From a virus, in the IMG/VR virus record IMGVR_UViG_3300000553_000253, positions 1-28,726 of that record: a stretch of 28,726 bases of DNA. One strand, written 5' to 3'. Position 1 is the stretch's first letter, and each line of letters starts with the position of its first letter. The notes beneath the pieces are model-generated. The model had not been told where the DNA came from, ran no database searches, and worked only from the letters and a program-made list of their open reading frames with translations. Shown piece by piece: positions 1 to 7,952 of this stretch. Position numbers and translations under genes: made by a program.

Positions 1-297
1 AGCATCCCGCAGGCGAACATGCCGCAGGCCATCATGTGGTTGCGCGGCCAGGGCCAGGACGCCATTGTCAAGCGCAAGATCGACTTGGAGTTTGGTAAGG
101 GCGAGGACCAGAAGGCCGCCGAGGCGCTGGACGCCATCATCAAGGCCGGCTTTGCCCCCACCGACAAGCAGACCGTTCACCCGCAGACCCTGGGCGCAGT
201 GCTGCGCGAACTGGTCGGCAACGGCGTGGAAGTACCCATGGCCCTGCTGGGCGCGCACGTCCAAGGCTGGGTGCGAATGAAACCTGCTAAACGATGA
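1..297 (+). CDS. 3' part of a conserved phage protein of unknown function
   Basis: The frame is open from the first base of the window, so the true start probably lies upstream; an internal ATG at 19 is possible but has no good ribosome-binding site. About 98 residues are visible. The C-terminal half reads VHPQTLGAVLREL followed by a Gly/Val/Pro-rich stretch. I associate this pattern with phage proteins of unknown function, but only from memory. No catalytic motif is visible. The stop overlaps the start of the HNH endonuclease gene (ATGA at 294-297), and the last few codons are AT-richer than the body of the gene. Coding is well supported by GC-rich third positions; the function is unknown. 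Confidence 0.7.
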   Translation, partial: SIPQANMPQAIMWLRGQGQDAIVKRKIDLEFGKGEDQKAAEALDAIIKAGFAPTDKQTVHPQTLGAVLRELVGNGVEVPMALLGAHVQGWVRMKPAKR

Positions 298-896
298 ACT
301 ACGCCAGGATATACGAAGCTTTCATAGCTGATAGATTGTCCAAACAGAACAATCTAGAGAAGGACACGTACGACCGTCACCACATCCACCCCCGCTGCCT
401 GGGCGGCACCGATGATCCGACCAACATCGTGCGCCTGCTCTTCTCTGATCACTTGTTCGCCCACGTCCTGCTGGCCAAGATACACGGCGGCGTGCTGAGG
501 GTATCCGCAGTGCGGATGTCCGGGATGAAGAAGTACAACGTGGGCCGCAGCCGGCGCCTGCGCTACCAGGGGCTGCGGGAGGCCGTGGGCAGGGTCGCCG
601 GGGAGCGCTTCCGTGGCAAGCCGCTGTCCGAGGAACACAAGGCCAAGATAGCGGCGACTCAGAAGGGTCGAAAGCCCCCAGCGGCGGCGATAGCCGGCGT
701 CATACGCACCCGGACGGGGAAGCCCCTCAGCCCTGAGACCATAGCCAAGCTGCGCGTGGCTAGGCGTGGTAGAACACCAAACAAGGGCAATAAGCATTCT
801 GAAGAGACAAAACAAAGGATGAGTGAGTCTCAGAAAAGAACGTGGGCTTCTCAGAAGGCAGCCAAGGAACAATTAATAGAATCTGGGACCGCCTAG
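294..896 (+). CDS. HNH homing endonuclease with NUMOD3-like repeats
   Basis: This 200-residue protein is a free-standing homing endonuclease of the HNH superfamily. The HNH core is at residues 27-60: DRHHIHPRCLGG supplies the paired His, followed by Asn in DPTNIV and two further His in the SDHLFAH segment. The C-terminal half carries at least two copies of the NUMOD3-type DNA-binding motif, GKPLSEEHKAKI and GKPLSPETIAKL, and a third weaker one, GNKHSEETKQRM. Such enzymes cut an unoccupied allele so that their own gene is copied into it. The gene fits exactly between two phage genes and overlaps the stop of the upstream one. Its 3' third is clearly AT-richer than its neighbours, consistent with recent arrival. 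The class is clear; the target site is unknown. Confidence 0.9.
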   Translation: MNYARIYEAFIADRLSKQNNLEKDTYDRHHIHPRCLGGTDDPTNIVRLLFSDHLFAHVLLAKIHGGVLRVSAVRMSGMKKYNVGRSRRLRYQGLREAVGRVAGERFRGKPLSEEHKAKIAATQKGRKPPAAAIAGVIRTRTGKPLSPETIAKLRVARRGRTPNKGNKHSEETKQRMSESQKRTWASQKAAKEQLIESGTA

Positions 897-966
897 CGGG
901 ACCAAATCGTGCCTAGGACCGGCGCACGTAAAAGGGGCCGCTCCATTGGAAAAGGAACTGCAGACC

Positions 967-1878
967 ATGGCCACGGCCGACAAGAAGAAACCCCAGAGCG
1001 AAGACGAAAACACTCAGCCCGATCCCGCCACCAAGGAACTCGTCGACCCCAAGACCGGGGAAGTCACCGAGGTGGCGGATGATGAGTTTGCCGGCTACAC
1101 CGAGGACGCCGGCGCGGGCTTCGAGAACCAGACGGCGGAAGACGTGTCGATCCCCACGATCGACATCCTGCAGCCGACCAGCCCGCAGGTCATGGTCGAA
1201 GACACGCCCCTCAAGGCGGGCATGTTATACATCAGCACCACCGGCGCCGGCATCAAGGGCAGCGAGGGCGTGACCTTCATCCCGGCCCTGACCCGGCACA
1301 GCCTGCCCGAGTTCATTCCGCGCGACAAGGGCGGCGGTTTCGTGTTCGACCACGACATCGACAGCGAACTGGCGCGCCGCGTCCGCGCCGAGCAGGGCCT
1401 GGGCAAGTACAAGCACCCCGACAACGAAAATGAGCTCAAGGAAACCTACACCGCCTACGGCGTGGCCCTGGACGGCGACGGCAACCCGTTCCCGGCGGTC
1501 TGGCGGTTCTCGTCCACGCACATCAAGCCCTACAAGGACTGGATGTTCCGCGCCCGCAGCATCGTGGTCGTGAACCCCACGACCAAGCAGAAGATCACCA
1601 AACTGCCGCTCTTCAGCCATGCGTACAACATCCGCACGCAGAAGATGGAGAAGAACGGCAACACGTGGTACATCCCGGTGATCAACTTCGCCGACGAGTC
1701 CGCCGACAAGTCCCGTCTGCCGGCCAACAGCGAGCTCTACCAGCTGGCCAAGTCGGTGCGCGAGGCGGTCTCCGCCGGCAAGCTGAAGGAGGACACCTCC
1801 ACTCTCCGCAACGTCAACGATGCTGATGGGGACGCCCTGCGCAAGGGCGACCCCAACGCCGAGAAGGCCCCCTACTAG
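967..1878 (+). CDS. Conserved phage protein, possibly ssDNA-binding or replication-associated
   Basis: The protein has 303 residues. The first 60 or so are acidic and low in complexity (KKKPQSEDENTQPDPATKE). A globular region follows, with IPTIDILQPTSPQVM, an LKAGMLYISTTGAGIKG segment, VTFIPALTRHSLPEFIPR and a GGGF turn. I recognise this layout from phage proteins of unknown function next to replication genes, and some annotations call them single-stranded-DNA-binding proteins; that function is an inference. ATG at 967 is preferred over TTG at 946 because an AAGGAA ribosome-binding site lies nine bases before the ATG. The gene follows the HNH endonuclease, and a strong stem-loop comes about 70 bases after its stop. 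Charged tails would suit a protein that contacts DNA or other replication proteins. Confidence 0.75.
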   Translation: MATADKKKPQSEDENTQPDPATKELVDPKTGEVTEVADDEFAGYTEDAGAGFENQTAEDVSIPTIDILQPTSPQVMVEDTPLKAGMLYISTTGAGIKGSEGVTFIPALTRHSLPEFIPRDKGGGFVFDHDIDSELARRVRAEQGLGKYKHPDNENELKETYTAYGVALDGDGNPFPAVWRFSSTHIKPYKDWMFRARSIVVVNPTTKQKITKLPLFSHAYNIRTQKMEKNGNTWYIPVINFADESADKSRLPANSELYQLAKSVREAVSAGKLKEDTSTLRNVNDADGDALRKGDPNAEKAPY

Positions 1879-1950
1879 GGCCAGCAAGAGATGAGCGCCT
1901 AAGTCCGGTCGTGCTTCCCTGATAAGGGGGCCGGCTAGAGAGGTTGCTCA

Positions 1951-1984
1951 GGGGGTTGGCGTCAGGGCACGGGCGTCAACCCCC
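1951..1984 (+). terminator. Strong stem-loop, probable intrinsic terminator
   Basis: Bases 1951-1963 pair with 1972-1984 in a 13-bp stem that includes two G-U pairs, closing an eight-base loop. The outer eight pairs are perfect (GGGGGTTG with CAACCCCC). A short T-rich stretch, TCTTT, begins six bases after the stem. It lies in the 146-base gap after the 303-residue protein gene. The weak T tract makes attenuation or RNA processing possible alternatives. Confidence 0.5.
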
Positions 1985-2002
1985 ACGGTCTTTAGAAGCT
2001 TA

Positions 2003-2014
2003 AGAAGCACAGGA
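2003..2014 (+). promoter_or_regulatory. AGAAGCACAGGA start-site element, copy 1
   Basis: Exact copy of the 12-base element, ending ten bases before the ATG at 2025. The AGGA part can serve as ribosome-binding site; the AGAAGCAC part is not explained by pairing with 16S rRNA. Confidence 0.7.
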
Positions 2015-2024
2015 CATTTCGAAC

Positions 2025-2291
2025 ATGCTCATTGAATGCCATCCCAGGGATGAAACTACCCCCGCCTTCGTGCTGGACATGGAGACCACGCCCGTGGTGG
2101 GCGACTTCCTGTACACCGAGTTCGTGGTGTGGCAGGTGGAGGGGCGCTTCCACCGCATGGTGGAGGAGGCCGCCCCGCCCCCGCCCGGCAGCGCGATCAT
2201 TGGCGCCGGCAACCGCGTGCGGCGCTTCCACAAGATGTTCCTCGGCGTGCGCGCCATGCCCACGCCCGTCAACGACCAGGGCCAGGGCTGA
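2025..2291 (+). CDS. Small conserved phage protein, unknown function
   Basis: An 88-residue protein starting at an ATG preceded by the AGAAGCACAGGA element. The sequence is well ordered in appearance, with aromatic and acidic residues (FVVWQVEGRFHRMV) and a short proline run, APPPPG, near residue 50. No transmembrane segment or known catalytic motif is visible. Its stop overlaps the start of the helicase gene as TGATG, which implies translational coupling and perhaps a supporting role for the helicase. The function is unknown. Confidence 0.7.
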   Translation: MLIECHPRDETTPAFVLDMETTPVVGDFLYTEFVVWQVEGRFHRMVEEAAPPPPGSAIIGAGNRVRRFHKMFLGVRAMPTPVNDQGQG

Positions 2292-3511
2292 TGGACGTCG
2301 CCTGGTCCCCGCAGCAGCGCCGCGCCCTGGAGATGGCGTTCCGCTGGCTGGACGACCCCACCGCCGGCCAGGTGTTCTACCTGGCCGGTTACGCCGGCAC
2401 CGGAAAGTCCACGCTGGCGCGCGCCATCAACGACTACGTGGGCGGCTACGCCGTCTGCGGGGCCTACACCGGCAAGGCAGCCAGCGTCATGGCGCGCAAG
2501 GGCCTGCCGGGGGCCACCACCATCCACCGCATGATCTACACCCCCACCGGCAGCGACACGACCAAGCTGGACGCCCTGCGGGACGAGCTAGCCGTTTTGG
2601 AGGGGGTAGCCGAGCCCGACCGCGCCACGGCGGCCAGGGCCGACGCCCTGCGCTCTGCCGTGGCCGAAGCCGAGGCCCAGGCCAAGCAACCGAGCTTTCT
2701 GCTTAAGAGCCGGGAGGAATGCGACCTGGCCCTGGCCCCGCTGTGCATCCTGGACGAATGTTCCATGATTGGCGAGCGCCTGGGGCAGGACGTGCTGAGC
2801 TTCGGCTGCAGGACGTTGGTCCTGGGCGACCGTGCCCAGCTGCCGCCCGTCAAGGCCGCCGGCTACTTCACCGACCGCCGGCCGGACTACGAGCTGACAG
2901 AAATCCATCGCCAGGCCCAGGAGAGCCCCATCCTGCGCCTGGCCACCCTGGCGCGAGAGGGTAAGTCCATCCCCTACGGCGAGTTTGGCGACGCCTCCGT
3001 TGTCCGCTCCATTGACGCCCAGCTGGCCCTGGGCGTGGATCAAGTGCTGTGCGGCACCAACCTGACGCGCCAGTCCATCAACATGCGCCACCGGCAGCTG
3101 GCGGGCATCGCGGACCCCATGCCCCGCGCTGGTGAGAAGCTGGTCTGTATTCGTAACGACCACCAGCAGGGCCTGCTGAACGGAACCCAGTGGCGTTGTG
3201 AGGAAGACGTGGAGGGCTGGGAGCCGGGCGACGGCGCCGTGCCGCTCACCATCTCACCGCTGGAGGGCGGCGCGCCCATGACGGTGCCGGCCGACCCCAA
3301 CATCTTCCTGGACGAGGCGAACAAGCCGGCCTTCGGCAGTCACGCCCAGCAGTTCACGTGGGGCGACTGCCTCACGGTCCACAAGTCGCAGGGCAGCCAG
3401 TGGGGCAGCGTGGCGCTGTTCGACAACTGGCCCCGCCGCGACAGCCATACTAACTGGCTCTACACCGGAATAACGAGAGCCGCTGAAAAATTGATACTTG
3501 TGAGGCCATAG
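2291..3511 (+). CDS. SF1 DNA helicase, RecD/Dda-like
   Basis: A 406-residue superfamily 1 helicase that would unwind DNA using ATP during phage replication or recombination. Walker A is GYAGTGKST near residues 33-41. Walker B is CILDECSM with Asp155 and Glu156. Motif III follows as LGDRAQLPPV, then ELTEIHRQA (motif IV region), LTVHKSQGSQW (motif V) and YTGITRAAEKL (motif VI). This layout matches RecD2- and T4 Dda-like proteins (AAA_30 followed by a UvrD_C_2-like end). ATG at 2291 is chosen because it overlaps the upstream stop as TGATG; the longer frame to 2129 reads through the preceding gene. The last 48 bases, up to the GIY-YIG start, are about 46 percent GC by hand count, far below the rest of the gene. 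Confidence 0.92.
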   Translation: MDVAWSPQQRRALEMAFRWLDDPTAGQVFYLAGYAGTGKSTLARAINDYVGGYAVCGAYTGKAASVMARKGLPGATTIHRMIYTPTGSDTTKLDALRDELAVLEGVAEPDRATAARADALRSAVAEAEAQAKQPSFLLKSREECDLALAPLCILDECSMIGERLGQDVLSFGCRTLVLGDRAQLPPVKAAGYFTDRRPDYELTEIHRQAQESPILRLATLAREGKSIPYGEFGDASVVRSIDAQLALGVDQVLCGTNLTRQSINMRHRQLAGIADPMPRAGEKLVCIRNDHQQGLLNGTQWRCEEDVEGWEPGDGAVPLTISPLEGGAPMTVPADPNIFLDEANKPAFGSHAQQFTWGDCLTVHKSQGSQWGSVALFDNWPRRDSHTNWLYTGITRAAEKLILVRP

Positions 3512-4270
3512 ATGACAGTAGTCTACTGCCTCACGGCACCATCGGGTAAGCAGTACATTGGGGTGACAAATAACCTGCAACGGAGGCTGACTTCTCATTG
3601 CAGGGCCAATACCCTGATTGGTAGATCAATAAGGAAGTATGGATTAGAAAGTATTAACGTCCAGACGCTTCTGATTGGTGATACGCCTTACTGCTACCTT
3701 ATGGAGAAATCCCTAGTGTATGCTTACGATACACTTCACCCACGGGGCTATAATCAAACAGCCGGTGGCCTTGGCGGTGTTGGTGTCACACCAGAGGTAA
3801 ACGCGCGTCGCGGAGCCTCCATTAAAGCGTGGTGGAGCGACCCCGGCAACAAGGAACAAGAGGCCAGACGACGGCGCACGCCGGAGGAGCTAGCCTGGAG
3901 GAGGCGGGCACAGGAGGCCAGGTGGGCCGATCCAGAAAAGCGTCAAGCCCTACTGACCAGCAGGAACACCAAGGAGGCTTTGGATAAGAAAAGTCTTAGC
4001 ATTAGGACCGCGCTAAATAAGCCGGAGCGACTGGTGGCGGCACGGACAAAGCAGGCCGCCCTGTGGGCCAACCCTGCGTTTAGAACCAGAATGCTAGAGG
4101 CACAAAGAAATAAACGCTTGGAGAAATCTAGCACGCCTGCGCTACAGCAACATTCTAAAGAAATTACGACGGTTCTAACAAAAGAACAGATGCTGTTCAA
4201 GAATGAAAAACTTGAGCGGCAAAAAGTTCGCCGCCGCAATAGAAAAATCGCACGACAACTCTTAACGTAG
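3512..4270 (+). CDS. GIY-YIG homing endonuclease with WADP-type C-terminal repeats
   Basis: This 252-residue protein begins with a GIY-YIG nuclease domain: VVYCLTAPSGKQYIGVTNN, with Tyr5 and Tyr15-Ile-Gly as the two signature strands, Arg24 in the following helix, Glu66 in the metal-binding helix, and GYNQTAGG closing the domain near residue 80. The rest is highly basic and contains repeats of the form WSDPxNK, RWADPEKR and WANPAFR, probably DNA-binding. The ATG follows the helicase stop with no gap. The gene is much AT-richer than its flanks, especially at its 3' end, which suggests foreign origin. The GIY-YIG endonuclease 16 kb downstream has a similar C-terminal layout. Cleavage target unknown. 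Confidence 0.9.
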   Translation: MTVVYCLTAPSGKQYIGVTNNLQRRLTSHCRANTLIGRSIRKYGLESINVQTLLIGDTPYCYLMEKSLVYAYDTLHPRGYNQTAGGLGGVGVTPEVNARRGASIKAWWSDPGNKEQEARRRRTPEELAWRRRAQEARWADPEKRQALLTSRNTKEALDKKSLSIRTALNKPERLVAARTKQAALWANPAFRTRMLEAQRNKRLEKSSTPALQQHSKEITTVLTKEQMLFKNEKLERQKVRRRNRKIARQLLT

Positions 4271-4287
4271 TAACCGGGGGAACACCT

Positions 4288-6288
4288 TTGTCCACAGCAC
4301 CAATGAGCGCCAGGGCGCTCGCCGTATTCCAGCGCACCTACAGCCGCACCCGTGACGATGGTGCGGCTGAGACGTTTGAGCAGGCCATTGACCGCGTCAT
4401 TGGCCACCAGCTCTGGCTGTGGAGCCGTGCCGGCGGTTGGTCTGATACTGACATCGACACCCCGCTTGATGCTCAACGAGAGCTGATGCAACTGCGGGAG
4501 CTGATGCTGGCCCGCAAGGTGCTGCCCAGCGGGCGCACCATGTGGCTGGGCGGCACGGAGATCGCCCGCAGCCGGGAGCTCAGCCAGTTCGCGTGCAGCG
4601 GGCACGTGGTCCGCACTGTCTACGACGTGGTGGACGCTACCTGGCTGCTGCTGAACGGCTGCGGCATTGGCGCCAAGCCAGAGGGCGGCGTGCTGAACGG
4701 CTTCATGCAGCCCATCAGCAAGATCACCGTCATCCGGTCCCAGCGCACCATCGAGGATGGCCCCAGCGGCGAAGACTACAACGTGGAGACGTGGGACCGC
4801 AGCACGCGGCGCTGGACCATCCGCGTGGGCGACAGCGGTGAGGCCTGGGCCAAGGCCATTGGCAAGCTGGTGGCGGGCAAGTACCCAGCCGTGGAGCTGG
4901 TGCTTGACTTCTCAGCCGTGCGCGCCGAGGGTTCCCTGCTCAGCCGCTACGGCTGGCGCAGCAGCGGTGACACCGTCATCAGCCAGGAGATGCCCAAGAT
5001 CGCGGCCATCTTGTCGCGCCGCGCCGGCCAGCTGCTGCGCAAGCTTGACATTGCCGACATCATCAACCACCTGGGCGTTATTCAGACCGGGCGGCGCGGG
5101 GCCGAGATATTGTTGATGGATGAGGGCGACCCCGAGATCGACGACTTCATCCGGTTCAAGGACGGCTGCTATGCAGACCCACAGCGGCACCAGCGGCAGC
5201 AGTCGAATAACTCTATCCTCTTCTGGGAGAAGCCAACCCGCGCCCGGCTGCGGGAAATCTTCGACACCATCCTGGCCAGCGGCGGCAACGAGCCGGGCTT
5301 CATCAACGCAGCCCAGGCCCGGCAGCGGGCGCCGTGGTTCAGCACCGCCAACCCCTGCGTGGAGATACTCCTTGCTGATAAGGGATTCTGCAACCTCATT
5401 GAGGTCGACGTTGCTAAATTCAGCCACCTCGACGACCTGCTGTCCGCTCTGCGGCTTGCCGCCCGAGCGAATTACAGGCAGACCCTCGTCAACCTGGACG
5501 ACGGAATACTCCAACGTACCTGGCACGAAGTCAACGAGTTTCTGCACCTGTGTGGGACCTCTATCACTGGGGTCGCCCGGCGGCCTGATCTTACTGCGCA
5601 CGATCTTAGAGCAATGCGGACAGCCGCCCACGCCGGCGCCTGGGGCATGGCCGAGGAGCTAGGCACCCCGCGCCCCAAGAACGTGACCTGCATCAAGCCC
5701 AGCGGCACCCTGGGCAAGGTCATGGACACCACCGAAGGCGCCCACCGCCCCCTGGGCCGCTACGTGTTCAACAGCATCGTGTACGCCCGCACGGACCCGC
5801 TGGTGGCCGTGCTGCGGCACGCCGGCTACGACGTGCGCCCCCACCCCACGCAGGAGACGCAGGTGCTGATCAAGTTCCCGGTGGAAAGCGAGGGCGTCCT
5901 GTTTCAGGACTTCCACGGCACGCCGGTGAACCTGGAGCCCGCCGTGGAGCAGCTGGAGCGGTACAAGCTGCTGATGTTGAACTGGGCCGACCAGAACGTG
6001 TCGCTCACAGTGTCCTACGACCCGGAGGAGGTGCCGGCCATTATTGATTGGATGCTGGCCAACTGGGACAGCTACGTCGGCGTGTCCTGGGCCTTCCGCA
6101 CGGACCCAACCAAGACGGCGGCTGACTTCGGAGCGGCCTACCTGCCGCAGGCCGTGGTGGACAAGGCCACGTTCGACGCCTACGTGGCCCAGCTGCGGCC
6201 CATCGGTACGCTTGAAGACATGGGCGGCGCCGTGCCGCTTGATGAACTAGAGGATGACTGCGAGGGGGGCGTATGTCCAGTGAGATAG
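4288..6288 (+). CDS. nrdJ: Class II (B12-dependent) ribonucleotide reductase
   Basis: A 666-residue adenosylcobalamin-dependent ribonucleotide reductase that makes deoxyribonucleotides for phage DNA. All five expected cysteines are visible: Cys104 (QFACSG); Cys357 in NPCVEI, the thiyl-radical residue with Asn355 and Glu359; Cys368 in FCNLIEV, eleven residues later as in the Lactobacillus leichmannii monomeric enzyme; and a C-terminal CEGGVC pair (658 and 663) of the kind that exchanges disulfides with thioredoxin. The CxxxxC spacing and length favour the monomeric triphosphate reductase type. TTG at 4288 is taken as start because GGGGGA lies seven bases before it; ATG at 4303 is the alternative. 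The end overlaps the ParB-like gene by 16 bases. Confidence 0.93.
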   Translation: MSTAPMSARALAVFQRTYSRTRDDGAAETFEQAIDRVIGHQLWLWSRAGGWSDTDIDTPLDAQRELMQLRELMLARKVLPSGRTMWLGGTEIARSRELSQFACSGHVVRTVYDVVDATWLLLNGCGIGAKPEGGVLNGFMQPISKITVIRSQRTIEDGPSGEDYNVETWDRSTRRWTIRVGDSGEAWAKAIGKLVAGKYPAVELVLDFSAVRAEGSLLSRYGWRSSGDTVISQEMPKIAAILSRRAGQLLRKLDIADIINHLGVIQTGRRGAEILLMDEGDPEIDDFIRFKDGCYADPQRHQRQQSNNSILFWEKPTRARLREIFDTILASGGNEPGFINAAQARQRAPWFSTANPCVEILLADKGFCNLIEVDVAKFSHLDDLLSALRLAARANYRQTLVNLDDGILQRTWHEVNEFLHLCGTSITGVARRPDLTAHDLRAMRTAAHAGAWGMAEELGTPRPKNVTCIKPSGTLGKVMDTTEGAHRPLGRYVFNSIVYARTDPLVAVLRHAGYDVRPHPTQETQVLIKFPVESEGVLFQDFHGTPVNLEPAVEQLERYKLLMLNWADQNVSLTVSYDPEEVPAIIDWMLANWDSYVGVSWAFRTDPTKTAADFGAAYLPQAVVDKATFDAYVAQLRPIGTLEDMGGAVPLDELEDDCEGGVCPVR

Positions 6289-7124
6289 CCTACCAGCTGG
6301 GCTACCATCCAATCAAGGGTCTCAAGGGCGCGCCACGGGGCAACCTGCCAGGCCCGGCGCCGCGCCCCGTGCAGCTGGCCATGGCCCAGCTTGTGATAAA
6401 TGAGGACTACCAGCGCGGCGTCAGCGACAAGGGCATCAAGCTGATCCTTGGCATGGCCGCCGCCTGGGACTGGGGGGCCTACAAGGCGCCCACGGTCTGC
6501 CCCACCGATGAACCCGATATATACGAGGTCGTTGATGGCCAGCACACCGCCATCGCGGCTGCGACCAACGGCAACATCCCGTTCCTGCCCTGCCTGATCC
6601 ACGACCTGGCCACCCTGGCCGACAAGGCGCGCGGGTTCATTGGCATCAACACCCGCCGCATCCAGCTGACGGCGCTGGACATCTACTCCGCCCAGGTGGC
6701 GGCGCAGGACCCCGCCGCCATTGACCTGGAGTGCGCCCTGGTGGCCACCGGCTGCCGGCTGCTGGCCCACCCCCGCAGCGAGTACAGGCCGGGGGACACG
6801 GTTGCGATCAAGACGTTGCTGGCCCTGGCCGGGCGTGGGGGTCAGGCCCGCGTAGAACGGGTGCTGCGCATCTGCCTGGCGGTGGGGTCCATGCCCATCG
6901 CCAGCAGCCTCATCAAGGCGCTGGACGTGGTGCTGCCCCACGCGGCGGATGCTGATGTGGACCGCAAGGTGGTGGACTACCTGATCTTACGCGGGGTGTT
7001 TGAGGAAGAGAGCCACGCCCGCGTGGCGACGCCCAAGGGTGGGCGCAGTTATGAAACCTTTGCCGACCGCATCAGCAGCGGGATCGGCCTGCGCCAGCGT
7101 CTTGGATTGGAGAAAAAGAAATGA
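6273..7124 (+). CDS. ParB/sulfiredoxin-like fold protein
   Basis: A 283-residue protein with a ParB N-terminal-like domain in its first half: QLVINEDYQRGVSDKGI near residues 39-55, then YEVVDGQHTAIAAA near 84-97, where the DGQHR-type signature appears as DGQHT. Phage proteins of this group (DUF6551-like) are common near replication genes; some ParB-like domains bind or cut nucleotides or DNA. The second half is helical with no motif I can name. The start overlaps the reductase stop and has a GAGGGGGG ribosome-binding site. The end overlaps the next gene as ATGA. A role in partitioning is not implied, because there is no ParA partner in view. Confidence 0.75.
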   Translation: MSSEIAYQLGYHPIKGLKGAPRGNLPGPAPRPVQLAMAQLVINEDYQRGVSDKGIKLILGMAAAWDWGAYKAPTVCPTDEPDIYEVVDGQHTAIAAATNGNIPFLPCLIHDLATLADKARGFIGINTRRIQLTALDIYSAQVAAQDPAAIDLECALVATGCRLLAHPRSEYRPGDTVAIKTLLALAGRGGQARVERVLRICLAVGSMPIASSLIKALDVVLPHAADADVDRKVVDYLILRGVFEEESHARVATPKGGRSYETFADRISSGIGLRQRLGLEKKK

Positions 7125-7327
7125 GCCGGTTCAAGGATGAGGCTGACGACTACGCTGGCACCCACCGTGCTGAGAGCGACGCGGCCTGGCGCGTCTCGGG
7201 CCTGGCCACCGGCGACGTCTGGCTGCCCAAGAGCCAGTGCGATATGGACCCACCGAACGCCCGCATCGGCGACCGCGCCACGTTCACCATCCCAAATTGG
7301 CTCGCCGAAGAAAAGGAACTAGTGTAA
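7121..7327 (+). CDS. Small hypothetical protein
   Basis: A 68-residue hydrophilic protein starting at an ATGA overlap with the ParB-like gene. It ends in a TAATG overlap with the exonuclease gene. Position and overlaps on both sides argue that it is translated. Composition is acidic, with a central GDVWLPKSQ segment. No domain, membrane segment or metal-binding motif is seen. Function unknown. Confidence 0.6.
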   Translation: MSRFKDEADDYAGTHRAESDAAWRVSGLATGDVWLPKSQCDMDPPNARIGDRATFTIPNWLAEEKELV

Positions 7328-7875
7328 TGAAGAACCTCATGATCGACGCCGAGACCCTGGCCACCACCGGCCTACCCATCTTCATCCAGCTGGGGGCCTG
7401 CGTGTTCGACGACGAAACGGGCGAGATCGGCGCGGACTTTGAGATGTGCATCAGCATTGATAGCTGCGTGGGCCTGGGGGCCATCATAGACGATGGTGCC
7501 TTTGATTTTTGGATGAAGCAGCCACCCGAGGCCCAGCGCGCCGTGCGGAACAAGCCGCAGCACATGACCGCCGCCCTGGGCCACCTGAACATGTTCTACG
7601 AGACCAGGGGCGTTGAGCGCGTCTGGTCCCAGGGCTTGGGCTTTGACATTGCCCACCTGGAACGGTACTACGACCGCATCAGCTTGCCGGTTCCGTGGCG
7701 CTACAGCGCGCCGCGCGACACCCGCACCCTGTACGAGGTGGCCCAGCGGTACGCCAACTGGGAGCGCCCCACCCGCATCGTGGCCCACACTGCCCTGGCC
7801 GACGCCCGCGCCCAGGCGCAGGACTGTCTGGGCGCCATGATGGCGTTGCGCGCCCTTTCCCCATTCACGAAATAG
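7327..7875 (+). CDS. 3'-5' exonuclease, DnaQ/RNase H-like fold (Rv2179c/DexA-like)
   Basis: A 182-residue protein of the DEDD exonuclease superfamily. Exo I is MIDAETLATTG with Asp7 and Glu9. Exo II falls in WSQGLGFDIAHLERYY, where the Asp follows the Gly-Phe pair. Exo III is HTALADARAQAQ with the His and Asp of a DEDDh-type site. The order and length match the Rv2179c-like family, which also includes T4 DexA-type exonucleases. It would remove nucleotides from 3' ends of DNA or RNA. ATG at 7327 overlaps the upstream TAA and has AAAGGAA before it; the longer frame to 7237 only reads through the preceding gene. An 18-base tandem repeat begins inside the last codons. Confidence 0.82.
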   Translation: MKNLMIDAETLATTGLPIFIQLGACVFDDETGEIGADFEMCISIDSCVGLGAIIDDGAFDFWMKQPPEAQRAVRNKPQHMTAALGHLNMFYETRGVERVWSQGLGFDIAHLERYYDRISLPVPWRYSAPRDTRTLYEVAQRYANWERPTRIVAHTALADARAQAQDCLGAMMALRALSPFTK

Positions 7876-7896
7876 GCTCCGTTAACGAAATAGTCC
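7861..7896 (+). repeat. Two imperfect 18-bp tandem repeats
   Basis: Units 7861-7878 and 7879-7896 share the core TTMACGAAATAG (TTCACGAAATAG, then TTAACGAAATAG). The first unit includes the stop codon of the exonuclease gene and the second lies in the intergenic gap. It could be an operator or simply a short duplication. Confidence 0.6.
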
Positions 7897-7913
7897 TTGC
7901 GGACGGGGACGAT

Positions 7914-7949
7914 GGGGCGTAGGTCTACTCTCAGAAGCACAGGAGCTAC
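7914..7949 (+). repeat. 36-bp leader repeat, copy 1
   Basis: This 36-base stretch recurs exactly at 24910-24945. It starts GGGGCGTAGGTCTACTCTC and ends in the AGAAGCACAGGA element plus GCTAC. In both places a start codon follows within about five bases. Such identity over 17 kb in non-coding DNA points to a functional leader or a recent duplication. Confidence 0.85.
7933..7944 (+). promoter_or_regulatory. AGAAGCACAGGA start-site element, copy 2
   Basis: Exact copy, followed by G to give AGGAG, eight bases before the ATG at 7953. It sits inside the 36-bp leader repeat. Confidence 0.75.
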
Positions 7950-7952
7950 CCC

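Noticed and set aside
2032-2706. Overlapping + strand frame across the small protein and helicase genes
   Set aside because: Arg/Pro/Ala-rich composition typical of a shifted GC-rich frame, while the helicase frame has full motifs.
3465-4290. Group I intron interrupting the helicase or reductase gene
   Set aside because: Both flanking genes are complete in sequence motifs, and the endonuclease gene fills the interval exactly, with no room for an intron core.
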